From Mogibacterium sp. (GTDB lineage: Bacteria; Bacillota; Clostridia; Peptostreptococcales; Anaerovoracaceae): DNA of 38,255 nt. The stretch's first letter is position 1. Each line of letters opens with the position of its first letter. Positions 23,466 through 34,556 of the stretch are shown one piece after another. The stretch lies in NCBI GenBank assembly GCA_017510725.1, contig JAFWMD010000085.1, forward strand, positions 1-38,255. Reading direction: 5' to 3'. Below the pieces are notes generated by a model. That model was not told the origin of the DNA. It did no database searches and saw only the letters and a list, made by a program, of their open reading frames with translations. Both the position numbers and the translations under genes were made by a program.

Positions 23466-25109
23466 TCAGTCTTCCATGACCGGTTGTATTCCGAAAAGAT
23501 CCACAATGTCCCCGATCACTTCGTTCTTATTGATATCGTCGTTGATTATTTTCGCAGTCTCCTCCTCGGAGATGCCTGCACTGCCCTCTGCCGCACCGGA
23601 CTTTGAGATGACTCCGGCTTTCATTGATACGTAGACATCGCTGCCGTAAATGCTCTTTGCTGCCTGTGCGATCTCGGCTGATTTATCCTCAGCAAGTCTC
23701 AGCTTGCCCGGGCTTACGATCACCTGCAGCCTGCCCGCATCGAATTCCACGCCTGTCGAGTAGCGCCCCACCAGACTCATGAACGTTCTGTCACCGGCCG
23801 CTACCGCTCTGACTATCCTGTCCCACATTTCTTCCGGACTTCCGGGCTGCTCTCTCTGAACTGAAGCTATCATGTCCGCGAGAGCATCCGCTGCAGGTTT
23901 CTCATCTGCCGGAGCCTGTGCGCGCACAGGAGTGTCAGCAGGTCTCGCAGAAGCCGCATCTCTCTTCGCTACTGGCCTCAGCGGTCTTTTTGCAGGAGCC
24001 TCTGCGATGTCATCTGCAGAAGCCAGCCTCACCGCCGCTGTCTCCAGAAGTATTCGCGGTCTTTCGGAATACCTGCCGAGGTTTATGTATTCGGAGATGA
24101 GACGGATCGACTTCTCAATGAACGCTGCATCTGTCAGCTCAGCCTGGGCTCTGAGTCTGGAAATATTCTCTCCCGATGAACCCACGATGCGCTCTGCCCT
24201 TCCAACGTACTTGACTATCATGAGGTCGCGCATGTGCTTGAGCCAGTCCTTCATGATCTGTCTCGGATCCTTGCCGCGTCTGATTATCTCATCTATGTAT
24301 ATGAGCGCCTTGCCTGTATCTCCAGCGATCACTGCACCCGTCAGCGCGAGGAAGAAATCCGCGCCCGCGGCTCCCGTATATTCAAGAACGGCTGCTCTGT
24401 TCAGTTCTTTGTCACCCGCCGCAGTACACTGCTCGAGTATGCTGAGTGCATCCCTGACCGAGCCGTCAGCTCTTGAGGCGATGGTTGAAAGCGCATCATC
24501 GGTAGCCCGGATGCCTCTTCTGGCGCATATCCTCTTCATGCCTTCTACGAGCTCCTCTTCGGTGACACGCCTGAAGTTAAGCTGCATGCAGCGCGATCTT
24601 ATGGTGGATCTCACCTTCTGCGGATCTGTCGTCGCAAGAATGAAGATAGCGTGTTCCGGCGGCTCCTCGAGCGTCTTAAGGAAGGCGTTCTCAGCTGCAG
24701 TGCTGAGCATGTGCACCTCGTCGATAATGTACACCTTGTATCTTCCGACTGCCGGAGGATACTTCACCATCTCGATGATGGCTCTGAGGTCGTCTACGCC
24801 GTTGTTTGATGCCGCGTCGAGTTCTATTACATCAACGAACCTGCCCTCGCGTATCGCCTCGCAGTTTTCGCACTTTCCGCAAGGGAGATTCACGCCCGGG
24901 TCGCCGGGTTCACCCTCCATGCAGTTGACGGCCTTTGCGAGTATGCGCGCAGTGCTCGTTTTGCCCGTACCGTGAGTTCCGGCAAATAAATAAGCCTGGC
25001 TCACCGTTCCCGTCCTTATCTGATTCTGCAGGATGCGGACGATGTGCTTCTGGCCTATTACTTCTTCGAAAACTTCCGGCCTTTCGGCTCTGTAAAGTGC
25101 GGGCTGCAT
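23466..25109 (-). CDS. dnaX: DNA polymerase III subunit gamma/tau
   Basis: 547 residues from the ATG at 25109, preceded by AAAGGA; a longer frame reaches into the SRP RNA gene and is rejected. Walker A AGTHGTGKTST, the zinc module with CGKCENCEAI, DDLRAIIEMVKYPP, Walker B-like VYIIDEVHMLS, and the sensor RSRCMQLNFRR are present. The C-terminal third is Ala/Pro-rich, then a short tau-like domain. No A-AAA-AAG slippage heptamer with a stop nearby was seen, so one product is expected. It is the clamp-loader ATPase. Confidence 0.96.
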   Translation of the reverse strand: MQPALYRAERPEVFEEVIGQKHIVRILQNQIRTGTVSQAYLFAGTHGTGKTSTARILAKAVNCMEGEPGDPGVNLPCGKCENCEAIREGRFVDVIELDAASNNGVDDLRAIIEMVKYPPAVGRYKVYIIDEVHMLSTAAENAFLKTLEEPPEHAIFILATTDPQKVRSTIRSRCMQLNFRRVTEEELVEGMKRICARRGIRATDDALSTIASRADGSVRDALSILEQCTAAGDKELNRAAVLEYTGAAGADFFLALTGAVIAGDTGKALIYIDEIIRRGKDPRQIMKDWLKHMRDLMIVKYVGRAERIVGSSGENISRLRAQAELTDAAFIEKSIRLISEYINLGRYSERPRILLETAAVRLASADDIAEAPAKRPLRPVAKRDAASARPADTPVRAQAPADEKPAADALADMIASVQREQPGSPEEMWDRIVRAVAAGDRTFMSLVGRYSTGVEFDAGRLQVIVSPGKLRLAEDKSAEIAQAAKSIYGSDVYVSMKAGVISKSGAAEGSAGISEEETAKIINDDINKNEVIGDIVDLFGIQPVMED

Positions 25110-25130
25110 CGTAATCCTTTCTATTAAAAA

Positions 25131-25269
25131 GAAGCGGGCAGTCAGCTGTACGCAGAGGCTGGTCTGCGGCACACAAGACAGATCGCTTAATGCTGCTACC
25201 TCTCGGTCCTGACATGGTTCACGGAGCCCCGTTGCGCAGGGCCCCCGCGCACAGCTGGCCGCCCGCCCG
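25131..25269 (-). ncRNA. ffs: Signal recognition particle RNA
   Basis: The minus strand contains the SRP RNA core ACCATGTCAGGACCGAGAGG followed by TAGCAGCA, i.e. the symmetric and asymmetric internal loops bound by Ffh and a GAGA tetraloop. The ends GGGCGGGCGGCCAGCTGT and ACAGCTGACTGCCCGC pair into a long closing stem, and CTTTTTA follows as terminator. The length is about 139 bases; the exact ends are estimates. Its position just upstream of dnaX is the usual one in Bacillota. Confidence 0.88.
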
Positions 25270-25313
25270 ATTCGTTCTACATTCTAACACAAAAGTTTTC
25301 TTCTAACAATGGA

Positions 25314-25337
25314 AAAACAGACAGTAGTGGCTGTTTT
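25314..25337 (-). terminator. Terminator of the YhgE/Pip operon
   Basis: AAAACAG pairs with CTGTTTT around a 10-base loop, followed by TCC on the minus strand. It lies 10 bases beyond the stop of the distal YhgE/Pip gene and upstream of the SRP RNA gene. Confidence 0.7.
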
Positions 25338-25346
25338 GGGCACCTT

Positions 25347-27491
25347 CTACAACATTATCTCTGATTGTGCCTTGCTCGCTGCTATCATGTCGTTCAGCTT
25401 CCTGGCCGGTCTGTAAAGAGCCATTCCGAAGACTACTGAGCACAGCGCAAACAGCATCAGCACTCCGATGCACTTCCAGTAAGTATCCCCGTACATGCCG
25501 CCTATGCACTCGCGCATCGCATCCATGGCATAGCGGAAAGGCATGAATGGAAAGAGCACCTTGAATATGCCCGGGAGCACTTCTACAGGATATGTTCCGC
25601 CAGAGCCGGCTACCTGAAGAACCAGTATGATGACTCCCGCTCCGAGCCCGATGTTGTCAAGAGCAAACACAAGTGCGTAATTGATCATCATGAACACTAT
25701 ACTGTTGATGCAGGCCAGGAGCACGAATCTCAGAGGTGCCACGCACTGTATGCGCACGTAGAGAAGATCTCCTGCGGAAACCACCAGCGCCTGCGCGATT
25801 CCGACCAGCAGATACAGTCCGAGTCTTCCGAAATACCACTCATGGAGTCTGAGATCCGTGAGATCATTTCTCTTCTTTATTCTGACCTTAATGAGTACTG
25901 CTGTCAGCAGAGCCCCTACCCACTGAGCAAGTACCGTGTAAAACGGTGCCATCGCTGAGCCGTAGTTTTCTATCTGCCAGAATACCTCTTTTTTCATTCC
26001 TACCGGGTTTGCAAGATATTCTGCGACTGCTGCTTCATCGTTTGCCATAAGATCACTCAGCTCCTGCAGGAGGTCATTTCCCGATGCATTCATGAGGATA
26101 TCACTCAGTGATCCGGTACCATCCTGAAGCGACTTCAGGCTTGAAGACGTCGTATCGATACTTGATCTGAGCCTGGAGAGCGCTTTTCCGTACGAGCCGA
26201 GATTCCTGCCAAGAGAAGACAGGCCATTGTCTGCGCCCGACATGATCTTGCGGAAGCCCGACAGCGATGTTCTGGCGTTCGACAGTGCCTTCTCGAGGTT
26301 GCCGTCGATGTCGGTCCTGATCTGTTCGAGTATTTCATCAGTCAGTTTTATTGCTTTATCGTTATCTTCCGAGATCTTTTTGATAATAGGTTCGCGCTCG
26401 GAATAATCCATGCTTTTATCAAGCTGCTCGAGTCCGGACTTTATATCGCCAAGCGTTGCAGATAATTCCTCGAACTTCTCGCTCAGAGCAGTGAAATCTT
26501 CTTTTTTCAGGTATTTTGCCTGTTCATCGGCACGGGTCTTCATTGTGCTGATCCTGCTTACCCATTTATCCCTGTTGATATCCAGGAATGCCGCATATGC
26601 GATGTCTCCGGCACTGAGCAGTTCTACCGCAACAGTATCGAAAGTCTTAAGCGAACTGGCGGTGTCTTCTATTTTATTGACAGCATCGTCCAGCTTTTTT
26701 GTATCCGCCTTTTTTACTTTTGAGAGTTCTTCCTGTGCTTCTGCAAGAATCTTATCGTTTGCCTTGAACACATCATGAGTGCTTCCGATGAATTCATCTG
26801 ATACGTCAAGGAGATTCCCGGCTGCATCAGTGAGGCCGCCTGCTGAATCTGCCAGTGCTATGCAGCTGTTCAGATCATTGCTCAGGTCATCTATCCTGTT
26901 TGCAAGATCTGCCAGCATCTGCTGCGGGTCAAGTCCGTTCGCCTCAGCCATGGATGCAGCATCAGATACATATCCTGCGAGAGTCTCAACGAACGCCGCA
27001 TTTACTTCTTCCTGCACGGCAGTCTTTGCCTTGCCGGTTATCTTAGGTGCGATGGCATTCTTCTTTTCGTTCTCATAGTATTTCAGCTTAGGGTTGTTCA
27101 GGTCACCATTCAGGAAACTCAGAACATCATCACTGAAATCCTGCGGTATCACCAGCGCGGCATAATAATCGCCTGAGTAAACACCTTCTATGGCCTCTTC
27201 ATCATTTTCGGTAAAGACCCAGCCTATGTCATCATTTGCGCCAAGCGCCTCTACGATCTTATCTCCCACGTTTATGCTGAGACCGGCAGCAGTCTTTCCT
27301 TCGTCCATATTCGCGACTGCAACGGAAATTCGGCCGGTTGCATCGGACTCGTACGGAGCCCAGTTAGAGAGGATGTTGAACCAGGCATAACAGCAAGGCA
27401 CAAGGCAAAGCCCCATCACCGTAATGATGGCAACCACGCTGCCTGTTATTTTTTTGAGATCATGTCTGACTATATTGAGGATGTTCTTCAT
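25347..27491 (-). CDS. YhgE/Pip-family membrane protein, distal copy
   Basis: 714 residues. There is an N-terminal membrane helix (GSVVAIITVMGLCLVPCCYAWFNIL), then an extracytoplasmic domain opening with RISVAVANMDEG and YYAALVIPQDFSDDVLSFL. A long helical stalk (about 190-500) with many DLxxxL-type coils follows, and five to six C-terminal membrane helices carry the ABC-2-like segment QVAGSGGTYPVEVLPGIFKVLFPFMPF. This is the Pip/YhgE architecture (phage-infection protein, EsaA relatives). The start overlaps the stop of the small membrane gene (ATGA). The cargo is unknown. Confidence 0.93.
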   Translation of the reverse strand: MKNILNIVRHDLKKITGSVVAIITVMGLCLVPCCYAWFNILSNWAPYESDATGRISVAVANMDEGKTAAGLSINVGDKIVEALGANDDIGWVFTENDEEAIEGVYSGDYYAALVIPQDFSDDVLSFLNGDLNNPKLKYYENEKKNAIAPKITGKAKTAVQEEVNAAFVETLAGYVSDAASMAEANGLDPQQMLADLANRIDDLSNDLNSCIALADSAGGLTDAAGNLLDVSDEFIGSTHDVFKANDKILAEAQEELSKVKKADTKKLDDAVNKIEDTASSLKTFDTVAVELLSAGDIAYAAFLDINRDKWVSRISTMKTRADEQAKYLKKEDFTALSEKFEELSATLGDIKSGLEQLDKSMDYSEREPIIKKISEDNDKAIKLTDEILEQIRTDIDGNLEKALSNARTSLSGFRKIMSGADNGLSSLGRNLGSYGKALSRLRSSIDTTSSSLKSLQDGTGSLSDILMNASGNDLLQELSDLMANDEAAVAEYLANPVGMKKEVFWQIENYGSAMAPFYTVLAQWVGALLTAVLIKVRIKKRNDLTDLRLHEWYFGRLGLYLLVGIAQALVVSAGDLLYVRIQCVAPLRFVLLACINSIVFMMINYALVFALDNIGLGAGVIILVLQVAGSGGTYPVEVLPGIFKVLFPFMPFRYAMDAMRECIGGMYGDTYWKCIGVLMLFALCSVVFGMALYRPARKLNDMIAASKAQSEIML

Positions 27492-27919
27492 TCTTCATCC
27501 TCACTTTCCGGAGCCTTATTGCGCCTGTGATCCATGTAGCGTGCCTGTATCTCCTCCTGCTTAACCTGAATACGGCTCTGTACCCTCTCGCGAACCTGCT
27601 CAGAATCAGGGATCAGCTCACCGAAATCAGCCTCCCTGTCGCTCACTTCCTCAAGAGTCTTACGGATCGAATCGTCGATGTATTCCACACTGATGAGATA
27701 AATGGATATGACAAACATGCCTACGACCCACAGGATCATGAACACTACTCTATCACTGTTTGTGATCATGCGTATGAGTATCATGAGGACGGTAAACACG
27801 CCCAGCAGCACAAGCCCTGCCCTTATCCTCTTTTTGTTGTTTTCATGCAGAGCCATGCCGCGGTCAAGCAGTCTGTTGTAAAGGTCTTCATAACGGATAT
27901 CCTGTTTGTTTCTGTCCAT
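27488..27919 (-). CDS. Two-helix membrane protein between YhgE/Pip genes
   Basis: 143 residues from the ATG at 27919 (GGAGG seven bases upstream), which shares one base with the stop of the preceding gene. It has a charged N-terminal helix, two membrane helices (AGLVLLGVFTVLMILI and VVFMILWVVGMFVISIYLI) and a long charged C-terminal cytoplasmic helix (EQVRERVQSRIQVKQEEIQA). No family is recognised. The overlaps on both sides imply a fixed stoichiometry with the two Pip-like proteins, perhaps as an accessory or regulatory subunit. Confidence 0.85.
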   Translation of the reverse strand: MDRNKQDIRYEDLYNRLLDRGMALHENNKKRIRAGLVLLGVFTVLMILIRMITNSDRVVFMILWVVGMFVISIYLISVEYIDDSIRKTLEEVSDREADFGELIPDSEQVRERVQSRIQVKQEEIQARYMDHRRNKAPESEDEE

Positions 27920-29991
27920 CACAGCACCTCCGTATCTTCGAGCTTCTCAGACACGAAGCGGTTCATGCCGAGGAATGGCTTTCTTATGAGCAGTCCTATC
28001 GCAAGTCCTACTGCAGCAAAAATGAGCAGGTATGCAAGATAGCGCGCAAAGTCATGCCTGTATGTACCGCATAGCGCTTCTCTCATCGCATTGATGGCAT
28101 GCGGGAACGGGAAGAACTTGTAGATCTTTCCGAATACCGGCGGAAGTATCTCTATAGGATAGGAACCGCTCGAACCCGCTATCTGGAGCACCATGACCAC
28201 GACTACTATCGCCTTGCCTACGTCTCCGAAAGAGATCGTTAGCGCATAGATGAGCAGCACAAACACGAAGCTTGTAACAGCCGCAGAGAACCACATCAGC
28301 CACGGATGTACCGGCTGGCATCCCAGCAGGAAGATATCACCTGCCACAATAACTGCAGCCTGCATCTGCCCTATGATGAAGAACAGCAGGAAACGTCCGA
28401 AAAATTCCTGAGCTTCGGTGGCTCCCGGGAATTTCTTTCTGTCTATATGAGTCTTCAGTATGGATACGAGTATTACCCCGCCGACCCAGATCGCCAGTAC
28501 CGAATAGAAAGGTGCCATCGCAGCACCGTACGAAGCGACCGAATAAACCTCTTCAACCTCTACATCGACGAGGGATGAGAAGAACTTCGCATACGCTTCC
28601 GGATCACCGCCCAGAAGATCTATCAGGAGAGCAAGCCTGTCTCCCTCTGCGACCTCTTCGACCCTGTCTATGATCGAATCGATCTTATCTGCTGCGGCAC
28701 GGAATACCTCCTGCATCTCGAGCAACGAGCTGTCAAGTTCGCTTACTGTCTTGTCAGCGCTGTCCAGTACAGGTGACATGCCGCTGAGCATTGATGACAT
28801 GCTCTTCATCAGCGGATCCATGAGATCGAGAGTCCTGTCTATGGTGCTTATCAGGGAATCCACCGAATCGCTGAGCGAAGTCTGGCTCAGCTTTTTGAGT
28901 TCCTCCATTATTGCAGGCATCGCCGTAGGATCCGAGAAAGCATTCGTAAGAGTATCTATGTCACTTATCATTGCAGAAAGCACAGCTCTCAGAGCCATTA
29001 TGGATGCGGAGTCCCTGGATTCCGGGAACAGAGCGAGCAGTCCTTCGAGGTCTGACTTGAGCTTATTCGCCAGCCTCCCGGCTTCTTCCTCAAGGGCCGC
29101 CTTTTCCTCGTCTGACAGTCCGCCATCGGTGATCTTGTTTACGACCTCTTCAAGTGCTGACCTTTCTTTCTCTATGCGGGTCTCCCTGTTTACGAGTATT
29201 TTCTTTAAGACCTCAAGGGTCTTCTTTGCTTTCGTAAGGTCCTTTTCGGCATCCGAAGCAGAATTGCCTGCCGTCTTGCCTGCCTTTGACAGCTTTTTCT
29301 TTGCGTCCTTTATTCCGGAATGTATATTGGCGCTCTTATCCGTAAATGCAGATATCGCAGAATCGTATGCCCTGAGCGTATCTCTGAGATCCTCCAGCCT
29401 TGATATCACATCTTCGGCAGTTTCACCGTCTGACAGGTCATCGGCGATCTCGTTGGTCTCATCGAATATAAAGCCAAATACAGTTTCCAGATAAGTTGTC
29501 TTTATGGACTGCTGCAGTGTCGTAGCTGCAGTCTCTGTTATCTTAGGCGCGATCGCATTTCTCTTCTGATTCTCGTAATAAGTGAGAGGCGCCCTGTCGT
29601 CGAGCAGCGCCTGCTCAAAGTGATACATGTTATACGTGAAGTTGTTTTCAAAAATGACTGCGGCATAATACCTGCCTGACTTCACTCCCTCAATAGCTTC
29701 ATCAGCAGTCTCAGGAAACTGCCAGCCTATCTTGTCGCTGGTTTTCAGGTCCTCAGATACTTCTTCAGCCATGTTGATATGCGTTCCATCTTCAAGGTCC
29801 AGACCCGGATCAAGCGAAGCAACAGCGATCTGTATTTCTCCGGTATTCGCATACGGATTGCCGTTGGCATATATATTTACCCATGCGTAGAGTGCCGGAA
29901 GTACAGAAATCGCCACTATAATAGCCAGCGCAAAAAAGCGCCGGCATAATGAACCGATGTCGTTAATAAATATGGACAGTATCGTCCTCAA
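27919..29991 (-). CDS. YhgE/Pip-family membrane protein, proximal copy
   Basis: 690 residues from a TTG at 29991 with AGAGGG ten bases upstream. It has the same architecture as the distal copy: an N-terminal membrane helix (AIIVAISVLPALYAWVNIYA), IQIAVASLDPGLDLEDG, YYAAVIFENNFTYNMYHF, a long helical stalk (about 190-470), and C-terminal membrane helices with QIAGSSGSYPIEILPPVFGKI. The stalk differs strongly from the distal copy, so the two likely work as unlike partners. It follows atpC by 56 bases with no strong terminator, so some read-through from the ATP synthase operon is possible. Confidence 0.92.
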   Translation of the reverse strand: MRTILSIFINDIGSLCRRFFALAIIVAISVLPALYAWVNIYANGNPYANTGEIQIAVASLDPGLDLEDGTHINMAEEVSEDLKTSDKIGWQFPETADEAIEGVKSGRYYAAVIFENNFTYNMYHFEQALLDDRAPLTYYENQKRNAIAPKITETAATTLQQSIKTTYLETVFGFIFDETNEIADDLSDGETAEDVISRLEDLRDTLRAYDSAISAFTDKSANIHSGIKDAKKKLSKAGKTAGNSASDAEKDLTKAKKTLEVLKKILVNRETRIEKERSALEEVVNKITDGGLSDEEKAALEEEAGRLANKLKSDLEGLLALFPESRDSASIMALRAVLSAMISDIDTLTNAFSDPTAMPAIMEELKKLSQTSLSDSVDSLISTIDRTLDLMDPLMKSMSSMLSGMSPVLDSADKTVSELDSSLLEMQEVFRAAADKIDSIIDRVEEVAEGDRLALLIDLLGGDPEAYAKFFSSLVDVEVEEVYSVASYGAAMAPFYSVLAIWVGGVILVSILKTHIDRKKFPGATEAQEFFGRFLLFFIIGQMQAAVIVAGDIFLLGCQPVHPWLMWFSAAVTSFVFVLLIYALTISFGDVGKAIVVVVMVLQIAGSSGSYPIEILPPVFGKIYKFFPFPHAINAMREALCGTYRHDFARYLAYLLIFAAVGLAIGLLIRKPFLGMNRFVSEKLEDTEVL

Positions 29992-30047
29992 TTCAGTTTT
30001 TCCCTCTCTATACTTTTATGACTCAGCCCTGTGCGCTGCATCATTTA

Positions 30048-30485
30048 TCACAGATGATGTTTGTGCCTTGAAGCCTTTATACGGCTCAGTGCCCTTGAGA
30101 GCTCCGCAGTTGCAAGAGACACATCCCTGTTTGAATTAGCCCTCTTAAGGGCCTCCCTTGCCTGTTCCTCAGCACGTCTTGCTCTGGCCTCGTCTATGTC
30201 TTCCGGATTCTCCGCGGTATCCACGAGTATCATGACCTCGTTATTCTCAACCTTGAGGAGGCCGTCAGACACGACCGAGATCTGTTTACCGGACATTCCG
30301 GCTTCTTTTGCCGCTTCGCCGGCCGGTACATATTCAACGATACCCGGTACAACGGCCATTATGAGGTTTGAATGGTACGCCAAAATACCGATGCTGCCCT
30401 CAGTCGTCATTAATGACACGGATTCAGCATCACAGTCATATACCATATGTTCACTTGCCATAAAATGCAGCTTGAACGTCGCCAT
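30048..30485 (-). CDS. atpC: ATP synthase F1 epsilon subunit
   Basis: 145 residues. The N-terminal beta sandwich is recognised by FMASEHMVYDCDAESVSLMTTEGSIGILAYHSNLI, and the C-terminal helical hairpin (DIDEARARRAEEQAREAL, then LATAELSRALSRIKAS) is complete. Epsilon couples gamma to the c-ring and can inhibit ATP hydrolysis. AGAGGA precedes the ATG. It is the last gene of the operon. Confidence 0.97.
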   Translation of the reverse strand: MATFKLHFMASEHMVYDCDAESVSLMTTEGSIGILAYHSNLIMAVVPGIVEYVPAGEAAKEAGMSGKQISVVSDGLLKVENNEVMILVDTAENPEDIDEARARRAEEQAREALKRANSNRDVSLATAELSRALSRIKASRHKHHL

Positions 30486-30509
30486 TTCAAATCCTCTGTT
30501 ATTATCTTC

Positions 30510-31907
<1,398 letters not shown>

Positions 31908-32807
31908 CTATCCGTTTTTACTTCTGAGGCTTCGCGCTCCGGATGATATTTCGGTTATCTCCTGTGTGATCGCGTTCTGTCTCAGATGGTTGAATTCAAG
32001 TGTGAGCTGGTCGAGCAGCTCGCTCGCGTTCTCGTTTGCTGAGTCCATGGCCATCATCCTCGCGCTCTGCTCGGACGAATAGCTGTTGACCAGCGCCGAA
32101 TAAACGTATCCTACAAGATACGACTGCATTATGCGCTCGAGTACAGTCTTCACATCCGGCTCATACTCGAACACTGTCGAAGCGTTTACATCAGTCTCTT
32201 CGCCTTCAGGCACAAAGTCGTCTCTGTCAAAAGGTATGAGCCTGTCATGCATGGCATTTCCAAAACTCAGGCCTCCCGAGAACTCCGTATAGCATACATA
32301 AAGCCTGTCAAACAGTCTGTCGTCGAAGTCATCGAGGAGCTCACGGGTTATGTCCCTGGCCATCGCAAGTGACGGCTGGTTCATCGAATGCATAAAGTCT
32401 TCGCAGACCTCTGTTCCCCTGGTCCTGAAAAATCTCCATCCGAAGTCCCCGACTACATACAGCCTGTACTCATCGCTCCTGTCCATCAGTGCAAGTGCTT
32501 CTTTAAGGACGTTCTGATTGTATGCTCCCGCAAGGCCCTTGTCACCGGTAATGACCAGAATGCCGTTACGGCCTCCGAACACGTTTTCATCGACTTCAGA
32601 GTCATAGTATCTGCTGGTGATGTCGCCTTCTATCGCGAACATCCTGCGGATCTCCTTTCTCAGAAGATCAAAATACGGCTTTGTTTCCTCAGCCTCCTTG
32701 CGTGCGCGCCGCATCTTGGTCGAAGAGATCAGATACATCGCATTAGTGATTTTCTGAGTATCGCTGACGCTCTTTATTCGGTTTTTTATTTCTTTGGTTG
32801 ATGGCAT
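31908..32807 (-). CDS. atpG: ATP synthase F1 gamma subunit
   Basis: 299 residues. The N-terminal helix IKNRIKSVSDTQKITNAMYLISSTKMRRA and the C-terminal helix with MMAMDSANENASELLDQLTLEFNHLRQNAITQEI form the central rotor coiled coil; GDKGLAGAYNQNV begins the Rossmann part. It starts three bases after atpA with only a weak ribosome binding site, so it is probably translationally coupled. Confidence 0.98.
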   Translation of the reverse strand: MPSTKEIKNRIKSVSDTQKITNAMYLISSTKMRRARKEAEETKPYFDLLRKEIRRMFAIEGDITSRYYDSEVDENVFGGRNGILVITGDKGLAGAYNQNVLKEALALMDRSDEYRLYVVGDFGWRFFRTRGTEVCEDFMHSMNQPSLAMARDITRELLDDFDDRLFDRLYVCYTEFSGGLSFGNAMHDRLIPFDRDDFVPEGEETDVNASTVFEYEPDVKTVLERIMQSYLVGYVYSALVNSYSSEQSARMMAMDSANENASELLDQLTLEFNHLRQNAITQEITEISSGARSLRSKNG

Positions 32808-32810
32808 TTT

Positions 32811-34556
32811 TTACGCCGCTTTATACTTTTCTCTATACTTAGCAGAGATATCGAGTATCTCCTTCCTGAGGTCGTCATCGAGTTTTCCTGTCTGATCGAT
32901 GCGGTCGCAGACATCCCTGTGATCCGATTCGAACGATTCAATGAGTCCTTCGATGAACTTTGGTACTTCCGGTGCAGGAATGCCCTGCATCGTGTGAGCA
33001 AGTGCCATAACGAGAGTTATTACCTGCTCGTGCTGCGACTTCGGCCTGTACTGCTTCTGTCTGAGCATGCGCATGAGGCCCTGGCCGTATTCGAGCTGGG
33101 ACTTCGTCTGGTCGTCGAGGTCTGAAGCGAACTGTGTGAACACTTCCATCTCGCGGTACTGCGCAAGGTCGATTCTCAGTGTTCCGGCAGCCTTCTTCAT
33201 GGCTTTCGTCTGAGCGTCGCCTCCTACACGGGAAACTGAAAGTCCTACGTTTACGGCAGGTCTCTGACCCGAGAAGAAGAGGTCTGACTCCAGGAAAATC
33301 TGACCGTCTGTGATCGAAATGATGTTAGTAGGGATGTATGCCGATACATCGCCCGCCTGCGTCTCGACTATAGGAAGCGCAGTTATGGAACCGCCGCCTA
33401 TTTCATCCGAAAGCCTTGCGGCTCTCTCGAGCAGTCTTGAGTGCAGGTAGAATACGTCGCCCGGGTACGCCTCACGGCCCGGCGATCTGTCGAGCAGCAG
33501 TGAGAGTGCACGGTATGCTACAGCGTGTTTCGAAAGGTCATCATAAACGATGAGCACATCCTTGCCCTGATGCATGAAATACTCGCCCATGGCGCATCCT
33601 GCGTATGGCGCGATGTACTGCAGCGGGGCAGGATCGCTGGCCGAAGCAGTAACTATGATAGTGTAATCCATTGCATCATGCTTTTTCAGAGTCTGCTGTA
33701 TCTGAACTACCGAAGAAGTCTTCTGGCCTATGGCTACGTAAATGCAAATGCAGTTCTTGCCCTTCTGGTTGATAATGGCATCGACTGCGATGGCTGTCTT
33801 TCCGGTCTGTCTGTCACCTATGATCAGCTCTCTCTGGCCCCTGCCGATAGGGAACATAGAGTCGATCGAGAAGATTCCCGTCTCAAGAGGCGTGTCTACA
33901 GGCTGTCTGTCAATGATAGCCGGAGCCTGAGCCTCTACAGGCATGTATCCCGAAGCTGTTATTTCTCCGAGGCCATCAACAGGTGAACCCAGAGAATCTA
34001 CTACTCTACCGAGGAAGTTCTCACCTACAGGTGTTCCTGCAGTCTTGCCCGTCCTCTTTACAGAGGATCCCTGAGTTACGCTCTCGTCGCTGCTGAAAAG
34101 CACGCAGCCGATCGTGTCCCTGCGGATGTCCTGAACCATTCCACGGACTCCGTCTGCGAACAGAAGGATCTCTCCGAATGTAGCATGCGGCAGTCCTGCG
34201 ACCGTCGCGATACCATCTCCGACAGTGATGACCTCTCCGACCTGTTCGACCATTGCCTCCGGCGTCCATGCCTGGATGCTCTCCTTGAGCAGCGGGATGA
34301 TATTGCCGTTGTTGGTAGGCACTTTTACGAGAGTGTCTCTCAGCTGACGGAACCTTCCGCCAACCGACCAGTCGTAAATATCGGAACCGACTTCAAGTCT
34401 GAATCCGCCCGGGAATGCATCGGACTTCTCCCATTTGAGAGGTACTTCTGCGTTGTATTTTTTCTTTAAAAACTGTCCGAACCTCGCCTTTTGAGCTTCG
34501 CTCGGCTCTGCAGCCGAGTAAATTACTGCGGTGAGGATCATTTCTTCGTTACTCAT
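32811..34556 (-). CDS. atpA: ATP synthase alpha subunit with N-terminal delta C-terminal domain fusion
   Basis: 581 residues, about 80 more than normal alpha. Residues 7-77 do not belong to alpha; they match the C-terminal domain of delta (AtpH): TAVIYSAAEPSEAQKARF, KKKYNAEVPL, PGGFRLEVGSDIYDWSVGGR and FRQLRDTL, equivalent to the GDxxxDxSVxGRLxxL end of delta. From about residue 84 a normal alpha follows, with NIIPLLKESIQAWTPE as its N-terminal helix, VGDGIATVAGL, the P-loop GDRQTGKTAIAVDAI and SVSRVGGDAQ. The ATG overlaps the atpF stop by four bases (ATGA), so no atpH lies between. The frame is continuous without slippage sites. Confidence 0.97.
   Translation of the reverse strand: MSNEEMILTAVIYSAAEPSEAQKARFGQFLKKKYNAEVPLKWEKSDAFPGGFRLEVGSDIYDWSVGGRFRQLRDTLVKVPTNNGNIIPLLKESIQAWTPEAMVEQVGEVITVGDGIATVAGLPHATFGEILLFADGVRGMVQDIRRDTIGCVLFSSDESVTQGSSVKRTGKTAGTPVGENFLGRVVDSLGSPVDGLGEITASGYMPVEAQAPAIIDRQPVDTPLETGIFSIDSMFPIGRGQRELIIGDRQTGKTAIAVDAIINQKGKNCICIYVAIGQKTSSVVQIQQTLKKHDAMDYTIIVTASASDPAPLQYIAPYAGCAMGEYFMHQGKDVLIVYDDLSKHAVAYRALSLLLDRSPGREAYPGDVFYLHSRLLERAARLSDEIGGGSITALPIVETQAGDVSAYIPTNIISITDGQIFLESDLFFSGQRPAVNVGLSVSRVGGDAQTKAMKKAAGTLRIDLAQYREMEVFTQFASDLDDQTKSQLEYGQGLMRMLRQKQYRPKSQHEQVITLVMALAHTMQGIPAPEVPKFIEGLIESFESDHRDVCDRIDQTGKLDDDLRKEILDISAKYREKYKAA

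Noticed and set aside
23466-25109. Programmed frameshift in dnaX
   Set aside because: I saw no slippery A-AAA-AAG heptamer followed by a nearby stop; one full-length product is expected.
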